From Pratylenchus scribneri (taxonomy: Eukaryota > Nematoda > Chromadorea > Rhabditida > Pratylenchidae): a stretch of 64,000 nucleotides of DNA. The notes under the pieces are model-generated. The model was not told the origin of the DNA. It saw only the letters and a program-made list of their open reading frames with translations, and ran no database searches. Positions 33,108-46,000 of this stretch are shown here, one piece after another; position 1 is the stretch's first letter, and every line of letters begins with the position of its first letter. The stretch lies in assembly GCA_030063045.1 (NCBI GenBank), contig JAQSEB010000009.1:372001-436000 (forward strand), read 5' to 3'. The translations under genes were made by a program, and so were the position numbers.

Positions 33108-33200
33108 TTTATTAGGAAAATATTTTAGAGCTGATTGGGAATTTGGAAAAAATGAATGGGATGGAAAATAATGGATTTGTGTGATTAATGATTATCAATA

Positions 33201-33214
33201 GGCTTATAAAGGCC
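33201..33214 (-). promoter_or_regulatory. TATA core promoter of U8
   Basis: Plus GGCTTATAAAGGCC (minus GGCCTTTATAAGCC), about 95 bp from the ATG. Confidence 0.65.
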
Positions 33215-33664
33215 CCCAAATTTAGCAAAATTTCTGTGCAAACAAAAAAAAATTATCCAAATTCATGGGTTCAAATTGCGAATATTTTGCCTAATTGATC
33301 ACCCGTTTAACCTTCCACGGATGATCAAAATTTTCCATCCAAAATATAACCTTTTCATTTGCCAGATAGGCAAACTTAATTATATATCCAAATAAAAATT
33401 ATCCATACAAAATGCAAATAAATCCCTTTCATTTGCAAGGCAGGCAAACTTCATTCTCTCCAAAGGTCATTGTTTAATATGTCAATACTTCAAAAAATCT
33501 TAAAAAATTATCTTATTGGTATTTGTTTACATTTTGGATGGATAATTTTGATCATCCGTGAAAGGGCTATATGGGTGATCAAGTAAGCAAAATTATTCGC
33601 AACTTGGACCCATGGATTTGGATAATTTTTTTTTGTTTGCACAGAAACTTTTCTCTAATTTGAG
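33215..33664. promoter_or_regulatory. Shared divergent upstream region of U8 and U9
   Basis: Two mirror-image copies of the family block: ATGATCAAAATTTTCCATCC near 33323 for U8 and GGATGGATAATTTTGATCAT at 33535-33554 for U9. Each has ATCCAAAT/ATTTGGAT and a CATGGATTTGGAT element between the block and the TATA core. Confidence 0.6.
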
Positions 33665-33679
33665 GGCCTTTATAAGCCC
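33665..33679 (+). promoter_or_regulatory. TATA core promoter of U9
   Basis: Perfect GGCCTTTATAAGCCC, 83 bp before the ATG. Confidence 0.7.
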
Positions 33680-33761
33680 ATTGTAAAATCTTACAAAACC
33701 ATCATTTTCTATTTTAACCAAATTCCCAAATTTTTCTTGCTCTAAATATTCTCCGAATAAA

Positions 33762-34540
33762 ATGGCTGCCAACAAAAATGCCTTCCCAATGTTGTACATC
33801 AGCTTATTTCTTTTGCTGACAATTTTGTTGATTCAATTGAATATTTTACAAGTGGACGGATGCAGCTTTGGATCAGCCCGTATGTATATGTATTACTTTA
33901 TTTTATAGCATTTCTAATAAATGTTTTTCTTTATATACCTTTCCTACCTTTAATATTTGACAAATTTAGGAAATCCTAACGAATTGTTGTCCCAAAAAAT
34001 AATTTTCACATTTTAATTTCTAGTGTTTTTACGGTGAAACGATATTGATATTAATTTTTTATAATCTTAATAGGATAATGCCATCAAGAAAATACAAAGG
34101 GGGAAATTTTTGAAAATTTTCCATTGCCTCTATTGGGTATTTTCTTTTAGTAAATAAAAGTAGACAATTCCTTACAAATATAGCAAAGTATAATGAAATG
34201 GATGTAAGAATTATGTTCAATAATCCCGAAAATCCTTAAAAAGCAATTTTGAAAATTTTTAAAAATATTTTTTTTCGACTCACAATTCATGAGTACCAAT
34301 TACCACAATTTAAGCAATTAATCAAGAAAAACCAAAGAGGAGCAAAAATTTTAACAAATTTATATTTAAAAAATATTTTCTAAAGAAATGTGTATTTTTT
34401 TAATTTTCTCTGTAAGTTTTTTATTATTAGACTTCAAAGTTATTTTATTTGTTTTTGAATTTTTAGCATGCTCGGTAAATGGCGACTGCTGTGGAAAATC
34501 TATTTGTGAACATGGTGTTTGTAATCCATCAGCGAAGTAA
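33762..34540 (+). CDS. U9: secreted knottin-like peptide (63 aa)
   Basis: Exon 1 33762-33879 (118 nt; MAANKNAFPMLYI signal peptide, first Cys after VDG), donor GTATGT; exon 2 34467-34540 (74 nt, stop TAA 34538-34540) after TTTTTAG. Pattern C-x6-C-x5-CC-x4-C-x4-C with an NGDCC core like U3. Conserved 3' UTR to about 34620 (TTCCATGAAAAATGAAAATG, AATAAACTGAAAATG). One of the clearest members. Confidence 0.82.
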
Positions 34541-34903
34541 AATGTTTGCGAGAAATATGAAACGCATTCATTTTCCATGAAAAATGAAAATGTTGATGAA
34601 AAAGAAATAAACTGAAAATGATTAAATTTGTTAACAAAAAATTAGATCAAATTCAATTATTAAATTTATTGCAAAACCCAAATATTGTTTGCTAATATAA
34701 ATTTGATAAATTTTATTTGAGAAAAATTGCTTATCATAAAATATATTTTATGACTAATCAATGCTTATTGACGAGCTCTATCCAATTGGATACAAATTGT
34801 TAATAAGAATAAAAAATATTTTTTAAAATTTTCAGTATTTTTTTCACCAAAATAAATAGTACCCAATTAGTATAAAACAAAAAAAATTTCTCAAAAATTT
34901 TAC
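34541..34903. other. U9 3' UTR and downstream of the Ly6-like gene
   Basis: Family 3' UTR with AATAAA near 34608. 34740-34903 may contain the last exon of the minus-strand gene at 34904, but none is clear. Confidence 0.35.
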
Positions 34904-35399
34904 CTAGTTGTATTAATGCAAATTGTGAATCAGAATCAGCTTTTCCGTCCACAATTAAGCAATCTGTGGAGAAGCATGTTTTGGCCAAAATTGAGCAATT
35001 TGAGGAGAAGCATGCTTTAGTGATTATGTTTCGGCTCCAATTAGTGGAAACAACGCATGCCTTGGAATCAGATATTTGGCAATCGTCTAGTGTCACAGTC
35101 AAATTGAGTTTCATATCCCATGAACCCTTGAGAGAGGAAATTGCAATATTTAATAATTATAAAAATTTGTGAACTTTTCGGAAAATTATTTCTTTTTTTT
35201 TTGTATTTAATTTAATAAATAGGTGTTTAAATTTGCAAAAATTACGGTAATAAATTTGTGTTAGACCCATTTTTTTCAGAAAATTTTTTTATTTTTTTTT
35301 CATTTTTTTAATATTTATACTTACCTGATAACATTTTAATGCATCAATTTGTTGGGCAAAGAAATTCATAACAACGATGGAGAAAATTAAATTGAACAT
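34904..35399 (-). CDS. Secreted Cys-rich protein, possibly Ly6/uPAR-like (partial model)
   Basis: Exon 1 35399-35325 (75 nt) encodes a signal peptide (MFNLIFSIVVMNFFAQQIDA) followed by LKCYQ, then donor GTAAGT. Exon 2 35126-34904 (223 nt) has seven Cys (DDC, KAC, KACFSSNC, KTCFSTDC) and ends at a CTAG/GTAAAA donor. An LKCYQ start right after the signal peptide is typical of nematode Ly6-like proteins, but the terminal CN has not been found, so at least one 3' exon is missing from the model. Unrelated to the knottin family (different signal peptide and promoter). Confidence 0.55.
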
Positions 35400-36417
35400 T
35401 TTTGCAAAATTTTTGCAATCCTGGTTTTTCTTAAAAATGTTATTTCAATTTTTATTAAAATTTTAATTTTTTCTTCAATTTTTATTTATTTTTGCCACTT
35501 TCTGGAAAATATATTCATAATTTATTTAAAGGCATTCCTTAAAATATATTAAAAATATAATTAAAAATATTATTTGCCTATCCATTTAATACATAATAAT
35601 AAATAGGAATGCTATTCCCGAATTGATATTTAGATTATCTTTTTATGCTTGACTAAAAATTTATTAAATTTTTTGGCATCTCAGGAATATGCATATGCCA
35701 AAGAAAATAAATTAATCATCAACTATACCACAACCACCCGACATTTACTTATATAAACAATTTTCCATAACAACGCGAATTGGTAATTATTAATTTAATA
35801 TTCTATTCACACGGAACTATTTTGAGAACTATTTTGAGAATTATCACTCAAAATGTTCACCACAAACATTTTTATTCATTTTTGATTATTAAAATAGTTT
35901 CCATTTTTATCGAATAAAATTTTCACCTGATGAATATGAAGAAATTAATAGGAATATTTGATGGAAAAACTTTATTAAATATATAATACAATATTTTCGC
36001 TGATGGCAAAAAATTTTTCAAATAAAATTTATCCATATGTACAAAATGTAATTCTTTTTACCAGATAGGCAAAATTTATTTCCTCAAAATATAAATTACT
36101 TCAATTTGCCAGATAGGCAAACTTAATTACTAAAAAGTTAATTTAGTTAATATGTCATTACATCTAAAAAGTTTGTGCATTTGTTGTGAATATTTTTTCT
36201 AATTTAATATTTTGGCAAGTATTAAAATAATTTAAAAATTCAAATGTTGAATGAACTTAAATTATCATTTTTTTTTAATAATTTTTTTTTAATATTCTCA
36301 TCAATATCAGTCGCTATATTATTTTTATCATTTATTTATTAATATTTACATTAACAAAATTCTATGATACATTAAAAGTTTCATCTTTTTCCATCTCTAA
36401 TTATATCAGCAAATTAT
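35400..36417. other. AT-rich intergenic
   Basis: No gene seen. Short pieces resembling the family upstream block (CAGATAGGCAAA) occur near 36065-36120. Confidence 0.4.
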
Positions 36418-38288
36418 TCATTTTGTCTTGGTCATTGGTCTTGGTTCAACGGCGACTTGATTTTTGTGCAGAAAAACATTCTCCATTGGTACCATTCTAA
36501 TAGCTGCCACATCGCGATGGTCTGGCTTGTTTATTTTGCAACTCCAAAGGTTGAGCAACTTTTTTCGTAATGTCCTACAAAATTATAATAAAAATTTTTA
36601 ATTGCTAAAAAATCAATGAATATTTTAAAATACGTTTTTAAAAAATCAATTAATGTAGGAATTTTAATTTAATTTCAATAATATTTTTTAAATTATATTA
36701 CTTGTTCATTGTTAGATATATCAATGGTTTATATCCGTTGAATAAAATCCATTGACAATTAAGAAAAACAAACGGAATTCGGAGCCAATTCCAAAGCATG
36801 GTTATTGACAGTTCCATAACAAATTGTGGAAATGCCTGCCATTTATTTTATGAATATTTAAAAAAAAAATTTCAAGAAAATTTTTTTATAATATAATTTT
36901 TTAGTTAATTTATGATGAATGCCTGAGCAAGTAGACGCAATTCATTTTGGGAAAAACTGGCAAAATATGATTGACCATTCGAGCTGGTCACCATCTTTCG
37001 CTAAAAATATAAGTTTTAATTTTAGAAATTAATTTTTGAAATTCTTTAGAAATAAATATTTCCAAACATTAACCAACCTGAAAAATTATTAATGCAAAAA
37101 TTGCAAAATAAATGCAAAATGTGGCGAATAGAAATGGAATTTGCTCATAACTTTGAAATTTATAAAGCCATTGCCACATATTTTCTGAGCGTAAATATAA
37201 CCAAGTGTATTGATAAAATCGTAGAGTTGCATATGGAGAGAAGCAGAAAATTAGCTAGAATTTTAATTTTTTTTCATTTATAATATTTTTTTTTTAAAAA
37301 TTCACGCAAAAAATTAACTAGAATTTAAATTTTTTCATTTATAATATTTTTTTATTTTTAAAAAAATTCACGCAAAAAATTAGCTAGAATTTAAATTTTT
37401 TTCATTTATAATATTTTTTTATTTTTAAAAAAATTCACGCAAAATATTAGCTAGAATTTAAATTTTTTTTCATTTATAATATTTTTTTATTTTTAAAAAA
37501 ATTCACTTGAATAATCAATCCGAAGAGGAAACAAAATACAATTAGCAGATTGAATAATTGATGCTCTCTTTGTTTTTTCAAAAATTTTAACCTTTTGGGC
37601 AGAAAAACTATCAATCGATTTAATGCCAATAAAAATGCAAAAGAAAATGAAATGGTTGAGAGTGATTCCAATAGACTGCCAAAAAACTAAAATAAATTTT
37701 ATTAAAAAATTATAAATATTACCAAAATTAATTTTTAGCCACCTTAATAAAATTTGGAATATTATATTTTTTTTATATTTTAAATTTTAAATTATTAATT
37801 TTTTAGACATCACCTTCTCCAATCGAAATGAAAATGAATCATTGAAGATTACAATTACACCACCGTAAGCATGAGCAACCAATTGTACGCAATCTATCAG
37901 AGAACTAATTGCCATTATACGGTAGCAGAGATTTTGGCGATATTCTTTGTACCATAAAAAAATCTTTAAAAAATATTGAATAATTCATTTAAAATAAATT
38001 AAATATTTTCATTTTTAATTTTATGAAATTTTATAATAAAGAGTAAAAAATTTAAATTTTTATTTTAATAATTATTTGATTAGAACAAAATAAAAATTTA
38101 AATATTAATTAAATAAAATTATTTTTTATTTTTTTAGGCATTATCTTTTTTAATAATTTTTTAAATTTTTTTACAATGGAAATAGAAAGCTGCAATGTAA
38201 AGAAAAATAATGAAGAAAACACATAAAGTAGTCCAATTTGAAGACGATCAATAAAAGTAGAATTTGGACTAACAAATGTTCCTTCCAT
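36418..38288 (-). CDS. Seven-transmembrane receptor, nematode chemoreceptor-like (329 aa)
   Basis: Seven exons: 38288-38175, 37963-37814, 37686-37507, 37254-37078, 37000-36923, 36835-36702, 36574-36418 (stop TGA). All phases fit. The product has seven hydrophobic spans: LQIGLLYVFSSLFFFTLQL (TM1), YRIMAISSLIDCVQLVAHAY (TM2), LLESLSTISFSFAFLLALNR with the DRY-position NR (TM3), NLLIVFCFLFGLIIQ (TM4), IPFLFATFCIYFAIFALII (TM5), ELSITMLWNWLRIPFVFL (TM6), and WILFNGYKPLIYLTMNK (TM7, N..xP.IY-like). A basic C-terminal tail follows. The family is probably one of the serpentine (sr) classes, nearest Srt or Srx by feel; the exact class is not certain. Intron 5 is GC-AG (CAG/GCATTC), the only such intron found here. 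Ligand unknown. Confidence 0.82.
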
Positions 38289-39069
38289 AATATATAATTG
38301 TTTCAAATTTAGACGGAATTCATTAAAAATATTTTTATTTAATGTTTGATGTTTGAAAATTTCTGAAAATTTTTAATAAAATATATTAAAAAAGATTTTT
38401 AATAAATTTGAGAAGTGCAATAAAATTATAAGAAATTTTTCTTCCGTGTTCGAAAAAACAAATAATGAGTATTAAAATATTTTCAAAAAATTTTGTTGAT
38501 TGAATATAATATTTATTAATCACGCACATTTTACTTTAGAGATATTTTTTTCCTAGAAAATTATTAATTCAATGCCATGGGGAAATAATATTTTAATTAA
38601 ATAGTGAGGAAAAATGAGAAAAATTAAAGATATTTTTTTAAATTTTACACAACTGAAAATAATTATATTCTAATTAATTCGACGAATTCTTCCCATATTC
38701 TTGTCAATTTTTGTACAATCTAAATACAAATAAAAATCAACCAAAATGATAAAAGAGCATTCGCCAAAAATGGAAAATTAATTAATATGGATTTCATATG
38801 CATGATTTAACTATTTTTGTTTTTGTGAAAAAGGCAACTTGCATAATCGAAAGTTTTTTTTTACTTTTTAAATTTAAAAATAATTGAATAAAAATTTTAA
38901 AATTTTCCTTAAAAATTTATTATTCGAATTTCAAAAAATTCGGAAATAATATATCTTTTTTATTCTTTTGTATTTCATCTTTAAACAAAAATGATTAAGC
39001 TTTTTTGCCAATTGCTTATTCAACTTCTTCAACCGTTCATTCATTGCATAGGCGATTATATATTTGACC
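38289..39069. other. AT-rich intergenic
   Basis: No gene recognised. Confidence 0.4.
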
Positions 39070-39749
39070 CAGGGTGGCGATTTTACCACATAAATGTGGC
39101 ATTTGCCTCATTTTCGACCATCTCGCCACATTTTTAGCACATTTTAACTTTCCCCACATTTTGCCACATTTTTTAGATTTTGGAAATTCTGACAATTTTC
39201 TCTTTTCAAGATAATTTTTGGCTAAAATTTTTGGCTGCGCGGCCATTTTTAGGTCCAATTTTTGGCTGCGCGGCCATTTTTAGGTCCAATTTTTGGCTGC
39301 GCGGCCATTTTTAGGTCCAATTTTTCGCTGCGCGGCCATTTTTAGGTCCAATTTTTGGCTGCGCGGCCATTTTTAGGTCCAATTTTTCGCTGCGCGGCCA
39401 TTTTTAGGTCCAATTTTTGGCTGCGCGGCCATTTTTAGGTCCAATTTTTCGCTGCGCGGCCATTTTTAGGCCCAATTTTTCGCTGCGCGGCCATTTTTAG
39501 GCCCAATTTTTCGCTGCGCGGCTATTTTTAGGCCCAATTTTTCGCTGCGCGGCCATTTTTAATAATTCCGATTGCTTAAAAGAGTGAAAACAATGAAAAA
39601 AAATTTGCAGAAAAAATTTTTTATCGACTTTTAAGCCGTTTTAAAAAAATGCCACATTTTTTGCCACATTTTTGAACAAGTTTGCCACATTTTTCCCACA
39701 TTTTTCATAGCCAATGCCACATTTTCGCTCAGACGAGATCGCCACCCTG
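39070..39749. mobile_element. 680-bp hAT-type MITE with internal 31-bp tandem repeat
   Basis: Ends CAGGGTGGCGAT and ATCGCCACCCTG, flanked by perfect 8-bp repeats ATTTGACC (39062-39069, 39750-39757). Subterminal CCACATTTTTGCCACATTTT repeats. At 39226-39560 about eleven copies of a 31-bp unit contain GGCTGCGCGGCCATTTTTAG. No transposase. Confidence 0.9.
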
Positions 39750-40691
39750 ATTTGACCATTTGTCGACCACAAAAATAATAATTTAATAGCATATAAAATA
39801 GCATAATGTAATAATAATAATTAATTAATAATATTAACATATTAAATGAATATTTCTGTGAAATATAATTTTAATAAAAATTTTAAATTTTTTACATTCA
39901 TCGGCAGAATAATTATAATAAATGTAGCATTCTCTTTTAAATCAATGGAAATATAATGTGATCTTAGTTAAAAATTAAAGCTATATTCGGACCCGTCATC
40001 GATAATCCATAAAAACCTTATATAAGTAAAACAGGGAAGAAGAGTTTAAATAGGTAAAAAAGGGGGACTAAGAAGTTTAAATAGGTTTCACTTTTACATT
40101 CCTCCGCAGTTCCATTCCAACACATTCCAGCGAGACTTAGAAAATAATATGCTTTCTATAACTCATCATAAACAATTTTGAAAGTTTTTTATTATGGGTT
40201 TTTATATATTGAAAAATATAAAAAATTATATATAATATATATTTATTCTAATAAGCCAAATTGTGAATATAAAGATTCGACGATACCGCAGTGCCCATTC
40301 AATTTTTTATATTTTTTTAATCAACTCATTATCATTACTACTAATCCGGAATGAGAATTTATCAATTCAAATTTAGGGTTCTCAAATATTTTCATAAAAT
40401 TTCCCCTTTTTTAATCGATTTCACGGTACAAAAAATCAATATCGCCAACCAACTGCTTTTTTCTCCTCATTTCCACTTCCTTATATTTTGGCCAAAATCC
40501 AGAGAAATTATTTGCTGTCACAATGCTTTATTACACAGCGGCGGATTTTGCCGTGCCAATTTTGGAATCTGCTTTGGTCACAGGATTTGAAAGAGTCATC
40601 GAATTTTTATATCTTTCCGTCACACAACTTTTTCTTTATCTCTTCAAAGTATATGGACCGTTTTAATTATTTTTGGTTGAAAATTATTTAC
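39750..40691. other. AT-rich intergenic
   Basis: No gene supported. ORFs at 40351-40712 read through low-complexity sequence. The TTCCATTCCAACACATTCCA at 40110 resembles the core of fold-back element 1. Confidence 0.4.
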
Positions 40692-41483
40692 CAGGGATCT
40701 CAGAGGGCTTAACGAAAATTCCGCACCCGAAAATTGCTCACTCAGCCAAACCCGAAAATTGCGCACTCGGGAAAAATCGAAAATTGCGCAACCGAATTTT
40801 CCGCACCCGAAAATTGCGCTTCAACTAAACCCGAAAATTCCGCACCAGGGAAAAATCGAAAATTGCGCACCCGAAATTTGCGCACTCAGCTTAAAACGAA
40901 TTTTGCGCACCATTAAATTATTCCATTGAGTATAATGTTAAAAATTTCCTGGTTTCTTATAACTTATAATTACAGTTATAATTATTTTTATTTATAAGTA
41001 TTATTAAAAAGGTAGCAAATATCGTGCTTTAATTTATTGTATAATGGAATTGAAAAAAAAATTAATAAAATTATTTTGAAAATGATTCAGGATGTTTTAA
41101 AGTATTTATAAATGCATTTAACAAAGGCCAATCTCAAAAAATGATAATTGTAATTAATTTTTTAATTTTTTTTACAATAATTCATGGTGCGCATTTCGGG
41201 TTTGGCAGAGTGCGCAATTTTCGGGTGCGGAACGGGTCCGCAATTTTCGATTTTTCCCGAGTGCGGAATTTTTGAGTTTGGCTGAGTGCGCAATTTTCGG
41301 GTGCGGAATTTTGGGTGCGCAATTTTCGGGTGCGGAAAGCGGAACTCACGGTGCACGTCTCCGAGATTACCTTTCCGAGGGGCATTTGCCCCCTTTTTTG
41401 CCCTCTAAGAAGAGATACCCCCTTTTTTTCCTGAAAATACCCGCAAATGCCCCCCAAACCGAAAGTCCGCCTGAGATCCCCTG
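40692..41483. mobile_element. 792-bp hAT-type MITE with GCGCAATTTTCGGGT repeats
   Basis: Ends CAGGGATCTCAG and CTGAGATCCCCTG, flanked by perfect 8-bp repeats TTATTTAC (40684-40691, 41484-41491). Inner arms contain repeated GAAAATTGCGCACTCGG-type units, inverted between left and right. ORFs inside are repeat-derived. Confidence 0.9.
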
Positions 41484-42439
41484 TTATTTACCTAAAAATT
41501 ATTTCTAAAATAAATAAATATTCTTACCATATACGTTATTTGGAATTTTCTGATAATTCCTATTTTGACACTTAAATAGACGCTTGCATTTTATATATTA
41601 TTCCAATTATTAACAATATTTAAAAAACATATTAATTTGTAAATTATCATCAAATTTTTTCGTTTCTATCAAATATGTATAATCGATTTATACATTACAT
41701 ATTTAATTTCTGCAAAAAATGTAATTTTTCGACAAAATAATTGAAATTGTATCATATATAATTTTTTCATTTATTCGCAGAAATTGTTGATTATCTATTG
41801 GATGAAATGAAATTAAAAATTTATTTTAGTTCATTAAAAATTGACAGATAAACAAAATGAGAACTTTCATAATATATATTTGTATTTTTTAAATAATAAA
41901 AAAAATTGCCAAGTCATATGAATTGATTTTTTATTAGCTTTTCATGTGAAATTGCAATATTTTTCACGAACAGGCAAAGGGAATTTTGTTATTGAGAATG
42001 GCCCAAATTTGGGGGGTGGGGTGGGGAGTGGCGTGGGTAAATAGAGGCAATGATCATCCGTTAACAAAAAAAATGGAATTGAATTGCGTTAAATATGGGT
42101 GAGGGGATGGAGAAAAGATAAGGAATTTGATAAATTTGAGCAAACAAAGAGGTAAAATAAAGGCGAATTGAAAATGACTCCATCTATGTTTATTTTCACT
42201 GTACAAGTGATCATTTTTCCGCACTCCTAAAAATACCCTTACCATTCAATTTCCATAAGCCCAACGCTTTATCCGATTTAATAAGCTCAAAAAAATTAAC
42301 AAATGGATTAAGCGGGCGGGTTAAATCATTTGACTTAAAATTGCAAAAATATTAATTTTTCGAAATTTAGCCCAATGACTAAATAATACTTAGACTTTCA
42401 AATAAGAATAATTTATTTATTATATTCCAATTCCAAATT
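41484..42439. other. AT-rich intergenic
   Basis: No gene recognised. 42000-42050 has a G-rich run (TGGGGGGTGGGGTGGGGAG). Confidence 0.4.
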
Positions 42440-42785
42440 ACCTGAAGTCTGAGCGGTCTAAAGTCAGGTCATAAAGCTGCAGGGCCAATTTATATGGCAT
42501 TTTATTCGGCATAAAAGCAGCTATAAAATTATATTAAAAGGATTGATCAAAGTTGGATTTTCACCTAGTTATAACCAAAAAGCAGCCCAAAAACACAATT
42601 TTAATTAAATGAAAAATTTTTTTGACCACAATTCGGTTAATATTCAACTTTGGCCAATCTTTTTGATATCATATTTAGCTAATATTATGCCGAAAAAATG
42701 CCATATAAATGGCCCGGCAAATTAATGACCTTTAATGTTAGACCGTTCCGTCCCCAATTGTCGCGTCCCCAAGTGTCATAACGTA
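42440..42785. mobile_element. Fold-back family B, copy 3
   Basis: GGCATTTTATTCGGCATAAA at the left, mirrored by GCCGAAAAAATGCCATATAA at the right; GACCGTTCCGTCCCC end; GGTTAATATTCAACTTTGGC centre as in the other copies. Confidence 0.7.
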
Positions 42786-43045
42786 ACACACATTTCTCCG
42801 ATGAATTTACATAAAAAAGCGATTCCACCTACAAATATTTTTCTGATTCGCATCATTTATACTATATTGCAATGATAATGATATAATTATTCATATATTG
42901 TACAAATGCGAAAATTTTTTTAATTTATATTTTTTACAAATTAATATTTGATCATAGTTTGAATTACTTCTCTTTTTAGTTCGCTTGTAGTGAGCGAGAA
43001 TTGGATCTAACTTTCAATCCTTCCTACGATTTTTTAATTTTGAAT

Positions 43046-46000
43046 ATGGCAACTGATTTTCCTGATATTTTTCTAGACCAATTGGCGAATTATATTCTAT
43101 GGCATACAGCAAAAGAGCAGAAGTTATCCGAAGACCGCCGGGAGAGAATCAATGGAACTGCATATAATGCTATGGTTTATGTTTTAAAAAACAAATATCT
43201 CTCAATATATAAATAAATGAAAATACATTAATATTTTTTCTGTAGGTTAATTTCTTTCGAAAAATGTTTTAAAAAAAATGATTTTCCGTTATCGATTATC
43301 GAATAAATAAAATAATTATTTTTAGAGAGTCAACAAGCGTTGGTATGACTTCTTTTTGCGGCAGATAGGTAGAAGCAGTTGTATGGAATATAAACCGCAA
43401 TTTTTTCTTTCTATGATGAAATCACATTTTCTTGCAACAAATGAAAAGGTAAATTCTAAATTAATGTGAATTAATTGGAATAATGAATTAATTTTTTAGT
43501 CAGAATGTAAAGTTTTTTTCGCGGAAAAAATTCTGGCACAAATTATTGAAAGAAATTATTTGAAGACGAAAAATTTTATTTGTCTAGACATTAATTGGGT
43601 TATTTGCAAATTCAAGGAAAAATCAAAAACTTCAGTAAATGGAATGCAATTGTTTTCAAGAATCTTTATAACAACTATTGTCGAAAAGGATTTCGTAGAA
43701 TCGATGAACGATTCCACATTTTTCGACAACTTTACTATCAAAGTACTTAATTGCTAATTTTGATAATTTTTAAATTTTAATATGCATATAATGATTTTTA
43801 AGGTAGACTGATTTTTGAAAATCAATTCAGCCGTAACTTAATATTTTAAAATTTCAAATTAAATTTTAGTTAATGGTTATTTATAGTAAAAATTAAGTTT
43901 AAAACATGTAAATTGCAGGTTGATATGTATTATTTTGATACGGATTGGTCATTTTCTGACTTTCTCGCAACATTAATCATGTTAAATAGGAAGAATTATT
44001 CCGTCGAATGTGAAATAAAAAGTTTCGGTCCAGAGTCACAAAAACATTGGCTGGATTACCCAAAGCCAATGCCAAGGTTTTCCCTCGTCCGAGGTCGATT
44101 CCATAAGAGACAAAGGTTAGTATAAATATGGGCGATTCCACAATGGTACAAATATGGGCGATTCCACAATGGTACAAATATGGGCGATTCCACAATGGTA
44201 CAAATATGGGCGATTCCACAATGGTACAAATATGGGCGATTCCACAATGGTACAAATATGGGCGATTCCACAATAGTACAAATATGGGCGATTCCACAAT
44301 GGTACAAATATGGGCGATTCCACAATGGTACAAATATGGGCGATTCCACAATGGTACAAATATGGGCGATTCCACAATGGTACAAATATGGGCGATTCCA
44401 CAATGGTACAAATATGGGCGATTCCACAATGGTACAAATATGGGCGATTCCACAATGGTACAAATATGGGCGATTCCACAATAGTACAATTAAAAAAATA
44501 ATTTTTAATGAGTTGATTTTTGGTAATAAGGGGTTTTCTAGGGTGCTGATTAAGAATTTCTAATCAGTTTTTTGATGTGGCAAAGTCCTGCGCAGCTTTG
44601 CTTTAATGTTATGGCCAAATTTGTTGATTTTTAATTTTGGTGATGGAAATGTCAAATATATGGTAATCGATGGTGCTGAATATGATTGTGAAAATGGTTT
44701 TTTGATTCGGGCAAGTCCTGCGAAGCTTGGCCATAAGTTAATTAATGACAACAATACCCATCATTTGAGCACCAAAAGGGCAAAAAATACCTAAAAGTTT
44801 TCTGAATGCTATTGGATGGCGATATTCTATCAAAAGTAATTAACAGCCAAAATAAAATATCTAACATGATGGACACTAAAAAAAATTAATAAACCGATTT
44901 TTTATGAATGATATTGCATGAATCTTTATCCTTATAGCCAAAATATTTTATATTTCAAATAATTAGCCGCTGCGAGGCTCTCTACCGGGTTATACTACGG
45001 CAATGTTAACTGTGACACTTTGCCGTCAGAATCAGAATCCCTGCGGGATTTCACAGTTTCTAGCCTGATTTTGTAGTGTTAATAGCTTAATCCCCCCCCC
45101 TTTATCCCGCGCATTTCAGGGCCTCCTGTTTTCATCTTCGCTGGCCTACAGCTTCCCCCCACCCACCTTAATCCCATCATTTTTACTCTTAATCCTCATT
45201 AATTCGGCTTTATCCATTCTTATCTGTCTATATCTCGCGCACCCACCGCGCAATTCATGGCCTACTGGATCCACCTTCGCCCCTTCCGGGCTCAGAGGTG
45301 GCCTACGGCTCTTTCACAGCCTTAATCCCACCATTTTGATTCTTAATCTTTCTTAATCCGCTTTAATCCCCTTTTATCAGGCTTAATCCCGAGTAGCAAT
45401 TATGGCCATGCTTTACAGGACTTTGCCGAATCAAAAAACCATTTTCACAATCATATTCAGCACCATCGATTACCATATATTTGACATTTCCATCACTAAA
45501 ATTAAAATCAATAAACTTGGCCATAACATTAAAGCCTAGCTGTGCAGGAGCTGGCCATATCAAAAAATTGATTAGAAATTCAGAATCAGCATCCTCGAAA
45601 ACCCCTGAGTACCAAAAATCAACTCATTAAAAATTATTTTTTGGCTTGAAAATATTTTTCGATGTAAAGAAAATATGATGAAGATGATGGTTTTTAAAAA
45701 TTTTTCCAGGGGCCAAACCTCGATATTAAAAATTCATGCAAATTTAGCTCGAGTTTAAAATATTGAAATGTTCTAACAATGAACTCAAACAAATCGTAAA
45801 ATAAATTTATACTTTAATAATTTTTGATAGATTCATCGCCGATCGAATTGAGGCAATCCACTTAGATTTTAATTTACATGAAAACTGGAAAACAATTGAT
45901 TTATCATGCTCTAAATTTGTCCAATTCACCAATTCTATGAAGAGCAATTGCCCAAAGTTGGGAAAAATTCGCATCAATATTAAAATGGACTTTACCAATA

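Noticed and set aside
43977..44563. Overlapping 118-170 codon ORFs on both strands
   Set aside because: They read a 26-bp tandem array; each frame cycles through the same peptide.
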